From Citrus sinensis (lineage: Eukaryota > Streptophyta > Magnoliopsida > Sapindales > Rutaceae), in NCBI RefSeq assembly GCF_022201045.2, contig NC_068564.1:2604001-2668000 (forward strand): a stretch of DNA of 64,000 bases, read 5' to 3'. Within the stretch, counting starts at the first letter, position 1, and every line of letters starts with the position of its first letter. A program made the translations under genes and the position numbers. The notes beneath the pieces were generated by a model. The model worked only from the letters and a program-made list of their open reading frames with translations, ran no database searches and was not told the DNA's origin. Of this stretch, positions 60,586-64,000 are shown piece by piece.

Positions 60586-62606
60586 TCACCTTAAATTTAT
60601 GCTCCCGAATTTACTCAACCGGTCAGATGTTGGAGAAGCTCTGTTCCTGAAGTCAGCATGTTGAGCAAAATCTCTTTCGGAATTAATGCTACCATCCCAA
60701 AACCCGTGAGCTGACCTCTTGGTTGAACCATATCTCTCGAGCTCAAGTCTTTGCCTTGGGGCGCTCAGTGATCTGACCTTCGCTCGTGATGATTCCGTGT
60801 TAGCCATATAATTTGGGTGGCCTATGCATCCACTAAAGTAGCCCCATGAATACTCACTTCTTGTGGGCGTGAAAGGGCCTCTTCTTGCACTACTTCCAGG
60901 TCTATATGATGCAGATGATACTTGCGGGCTGTTATCAGCAGTCCTCAAAGCTGCATCACTTTTTCCCACCGGAACTTTCAGTGAGCTCAATGATAAAACC
61001 TCCCCTGGAGATACACTTGGGATTGGATTCATATTTTTTACTGATAATTTTGATGGAGAGTCGATTGTCATGTAGCTGTGATTGTTATAATCCAAAGCAG
61101 AACCATGCGGTGAGGATCGAATGACTCTATTATGTTGTCGGGGGTTCAAGTGAGGCTTCCATGTATCTACTTCCAAGATCTTGTCACTCTTCTCATCATC
61201 TGCAGGAGGTCCACTTTTAAGTTGACTTACTCTATGGCCGTTCCATACACTTTCTTCCATCCAACGATCTAACCAATTTGAACCCAACCGTCCTTTGTCT
61301 AGGTCAGTGATATCTCCAAAGTTCGAACTGGAACCACATCTCTGCATCAAATGAAACAGACTACCATTAGAGTTGCCTTGCATGGTAGAACTTTTTGATG
61401 AGATCAAGATCAATGTTCAGAAGCTAATTCTAAAATTTCACTGGAATTTATATTGTACTTCTCTCTAACATATATAACATGTATAAAAAAAGAACGGGAG
61501 TACGTATCATAAAGACTTGAGAAAAGTTTCTGAGAACACAAAATAAGTTCTTTGTAAGAATTGTATACGCATAGAAATATGTAAATAGATGATTCTACAA
61601 AACCACTCTAGTCCTTCAGGATGGAGGGGCCATTAACTTTAGTACTGTAAGCACGAAATTGGTTCTCTGATTTGTCAGGACTTCGGGGAACCTAAAAGTC
61701 CGTTCAAGAATTTTGTTCAATTATTGAAAAGAGCAAATTACTCATGCAATTCAAGAATTTTATTCAATTATTAATAAATCAAAAATTCCCTACTACGACA
61801 CTCGGTTGTATTAATATTAATACAGTATGTGAGAGACTCTAAATTACTACTGGTAGCCAAATGCTTACGATTTTGTTTCACCATGTGAAAAGCAGTCTAT
61901 TTTGGCCCCTTTAAATTCTGCAAACCAAGGCACAGAATATAAAATTCAAAACTTTATTAGGTAAAAATAAGACCTAACTCCGCTCCTGAATTGTCAATTT
62001 GCAACTGAAATAATGACCCATATCAACCGAATACTAGTATGCAGAAATCCCATGAACCAATCCGAAAATAAAGGTCTCTCTTTAGTCAATACTTTTGGCA
62101 TTTAATGTCAAAAAGTAGCGTAAGAAAATACTGTGGCTCTCTGGCTCAGATCAGTGGCACTTTTTTCTGAGCCCCATGCCTTAATTAAAATACAATTTTG
62201 CAAAGAAATTGATCTTTGTCTTATAAAAAGACATATGGAACATGAATCTAATTAGGTAAATTCAGAATGTGGTCCCTTAAAAGCTACAATGCATGTGTAT
62301 TGAGAATCGTGGGTCATGATTTTTAATCATGCTTCTCACTGGAGAAACTAATCACTAAACCTTGCCGAAAAACAGATTAAGGTGAGAATAATAACTCTGG
62401 CTTACCGTACTGCGAGAAAGAGATGATTTGCTGCTAGAAAGCAAAGATTCTGACGTGGGAGTGCGACTAGCACGGACCCGTGCCTGCACTTTGACTAATG
62501 TTTGCATGCGCTTTAGCATATCTGCTGTTTGCTTCCTCACAATGTGACCTCTCACCAGTGCCTGAAGCTTCACCAATGCTTTCAGTGCCTTCAGTGCCCT
62601 CCTTGC
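60586..62606 (-). CDS. IQD calmodulin-binding protein, C-terminal two exons (partial)
   Basis: Two exons on the minus strand join in phase 0: 62606-62406 (67 residues) and 61341-60586 (251 residues). The first holds the second part of the IQ67 domain, with [20 protein letters not shown] and [17 protein letters not shown], which bind calmodulin. The second holds a DUF4005 segment with [36 protein letters not shown] and RQRLELER, close to the IQD16-18 subgroup. These plant proteins act as calmodulin scaffolds on microtubules and membranes. The exon break before ARRAL matches the conserved phase-0 intron of the IQ67 domain. I could not find the preceding N-terminal exon in 62607-64000, so the start is probably beyond the window. 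Confidence 0.9.
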
Positions 62607-64000
62607 CTTCAGATCAACATAAGAAATGATGGATCAGACGCCCATTTTCATCCCAAAATATCAAAACAATCCAATTCAATAAATGATAATTAACTCACCC
62701 AGGATGTTGGGTTTTTTTTTTTTTCTAATATCAAAAAGTACATACCATGACATTGAACATGACATAAAATCTAAAAAGCTTTGATGGCACAGGGATCCAG
62801 GAGTTTAAAAGGATATGCAACAGATTAGCATGTAAAACCAAAGGGAGAGAAGCATGGGTGAAATCATTCTCTCTCACACATACCAAACAGAAAAAGGCCC
62901 AGTAAAGTAAAGAAAAATGATGAATCTCTAACCTAAGCATAATTTTAAAATCAATCATTAAAATTTTGCACCCAAAAAGCAAAAAAAAAAAAAAAAAATT
63001 CATTAAAACTTTAAACTGTCAGGGAGGAATAATTAACTTCAGAGTTCAGCCAAACTAAACATAAGCTCTTTTTCCTGAACATTCATGATGGCAAGCTTTG
63101 GGAATATTGATTGAGATTCTTCTATAAAAAATAAAAGAATAAAATCAAAGTTGCTCATAAAGTTAATGCCTAAAGGCTAATCTAATGGGAATATTGACAG
63201 AGATTGTAGCATCTTTCACATGCAAAAAATTCTAGAAATCCAACAATGGTTAATTATATTCATGGGTCATAAAGAGGTCTGAGTTCAAACCCACTCACAT
63301 GTATGAAGAGTGGATTTAGCCTCCAGTTTCACTACACTTCAAATATAAACCAAGAGAGTCTAGTAGGCGCCATTGCTAGTGTTATGGTCATTGACCAAGT
63401 AGCAGTTGCATTTTTTTCCTTTTAAAAAAAAAATTCACAAATTTCAACACTGTTCAAAGAATAGTTACAAAATTGCCGCTATGCGTTCAATTGCTCACTA
63501 TTAATGAGCAAAGTTACTATATCATTTCTGCCTGTGTATACATGCTCATGCACAGTAGAGTCTATTTTTTTGGGCCAGACATAGTGGAGCCACCAAAAAC
63601 AAAAAAAAGTTGTAAGATTGAAGACAAAGATAAGTCCAAATACCAACCCAAAAAAAAGAAATAATAAATAAATTGAAGACAAAGATGATTCCATATTTGG
63701 TCAGACTTGTCGTTCAAGTTTAATGTAGCAGACACAACATCTCACCACTACTGGTCAACACTTTCAATTCACTATCAAACCCAACCACAGGCAGCCACGT
63801 CATCATAATTAATAGACTACTCTCACAAGGGTAGGAACGTGCGAGGACTTGGCACGTGCGAACGGAGAATTTTGAAATTAAAATGGAAGCACAGAAAACA
63901 GAGACAGTAAGCACCGTGGATAACAGGGAATCAGTTAAAAATTCACCCATCACCCACTTGTGTCGGCGCAAATTTGAGTTTTGTGGGCAGAGCAATGGCT
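62607..64000 (-). other. Probable IQD intron and right edge of the window
   Basis: AT-rich DNA with no IQ67 N-terminal coding sequence. If the IQD gene is intact, this is a long intron. If not, the gene lacks its 5' part. Confidence 0.4.

Overview
This window is plant nuclear DNA from a eudicot. It has AT-rich intergenic DNA, intron-rich genes of land-plant families, a nuclear tRNA gene, hAT elements and MITE-like repeats, and an Athila-type LTR retrotransposon. The protein set (a CEN-type PEBP gene, an XBAT33 ubiquitin ligase, an HD-ZIP IV factor, an RBL rhomboid) suggests a woody rosid. Citrus or a close relative is my best guess, by inference only.

Bases 1-13780 are mostly one complete retrotransposon (1238-13775), which reads on the minus strand. 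Its two 1,386-bp LTRs show no difference that I can find, and it is flanked by the 5-bp duplication ATTAG. It has a tRNA-Asp-type primer binding site, a gag-protease-RT-RNaseH-integrase frame broken once inside integrase, two small unidentified frames and, most strikingly, an intact intronless reading frame related to LONELY GUY (LOG), the plant enzyme that releases active cytokinin. A host hormone gene therefore appears to have been carried off by a very recently inserted element.

The single-copy genes follow. They are an intronless organelle RNA-binding PORR protein (17217-18683, +), a ten-exon XBAT33-type ankyrin/RING E3 ligase (24516-28056, +), a four-exon CENTRORADIALIS-type PEBP flowering repressor (29495-30371, -) with a 100-bp AT microsatellite upstream, a nine-exon HD-ZIP IV START transcription factor of the ANL2/HDG1 group (36720-41735, -), a five-exon rhomboid protease (52791-54992, +), tRNA-Val(AAC) (56544-56617, -), a type-I lipid transfer protein (56984-57340, +) and the 3' part of an IQD calmodulin-binding protein (60586-62606, -). 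Every splice model keeps frame and gives a family-typical length. From memory, RBL3, a START/HD relative and XBAT33 are neighbours in Arabidopsis (At5g07250-At5g07270), so part of this block looks like conserved microsynteny.

The spacers hold non-autonomous transposons. They include hAT elements with 8-bp target duplications at 14748-15866 (with a taxilin-like gene fragment inside) and 55214-56372, an older hAT-like element at 58107-59655, a long-armed foldback at 47044-47656, a Tourist-like MITE at 46377-46573, a pair of small palindromic elements, several tandem duplications, and microsatellites.
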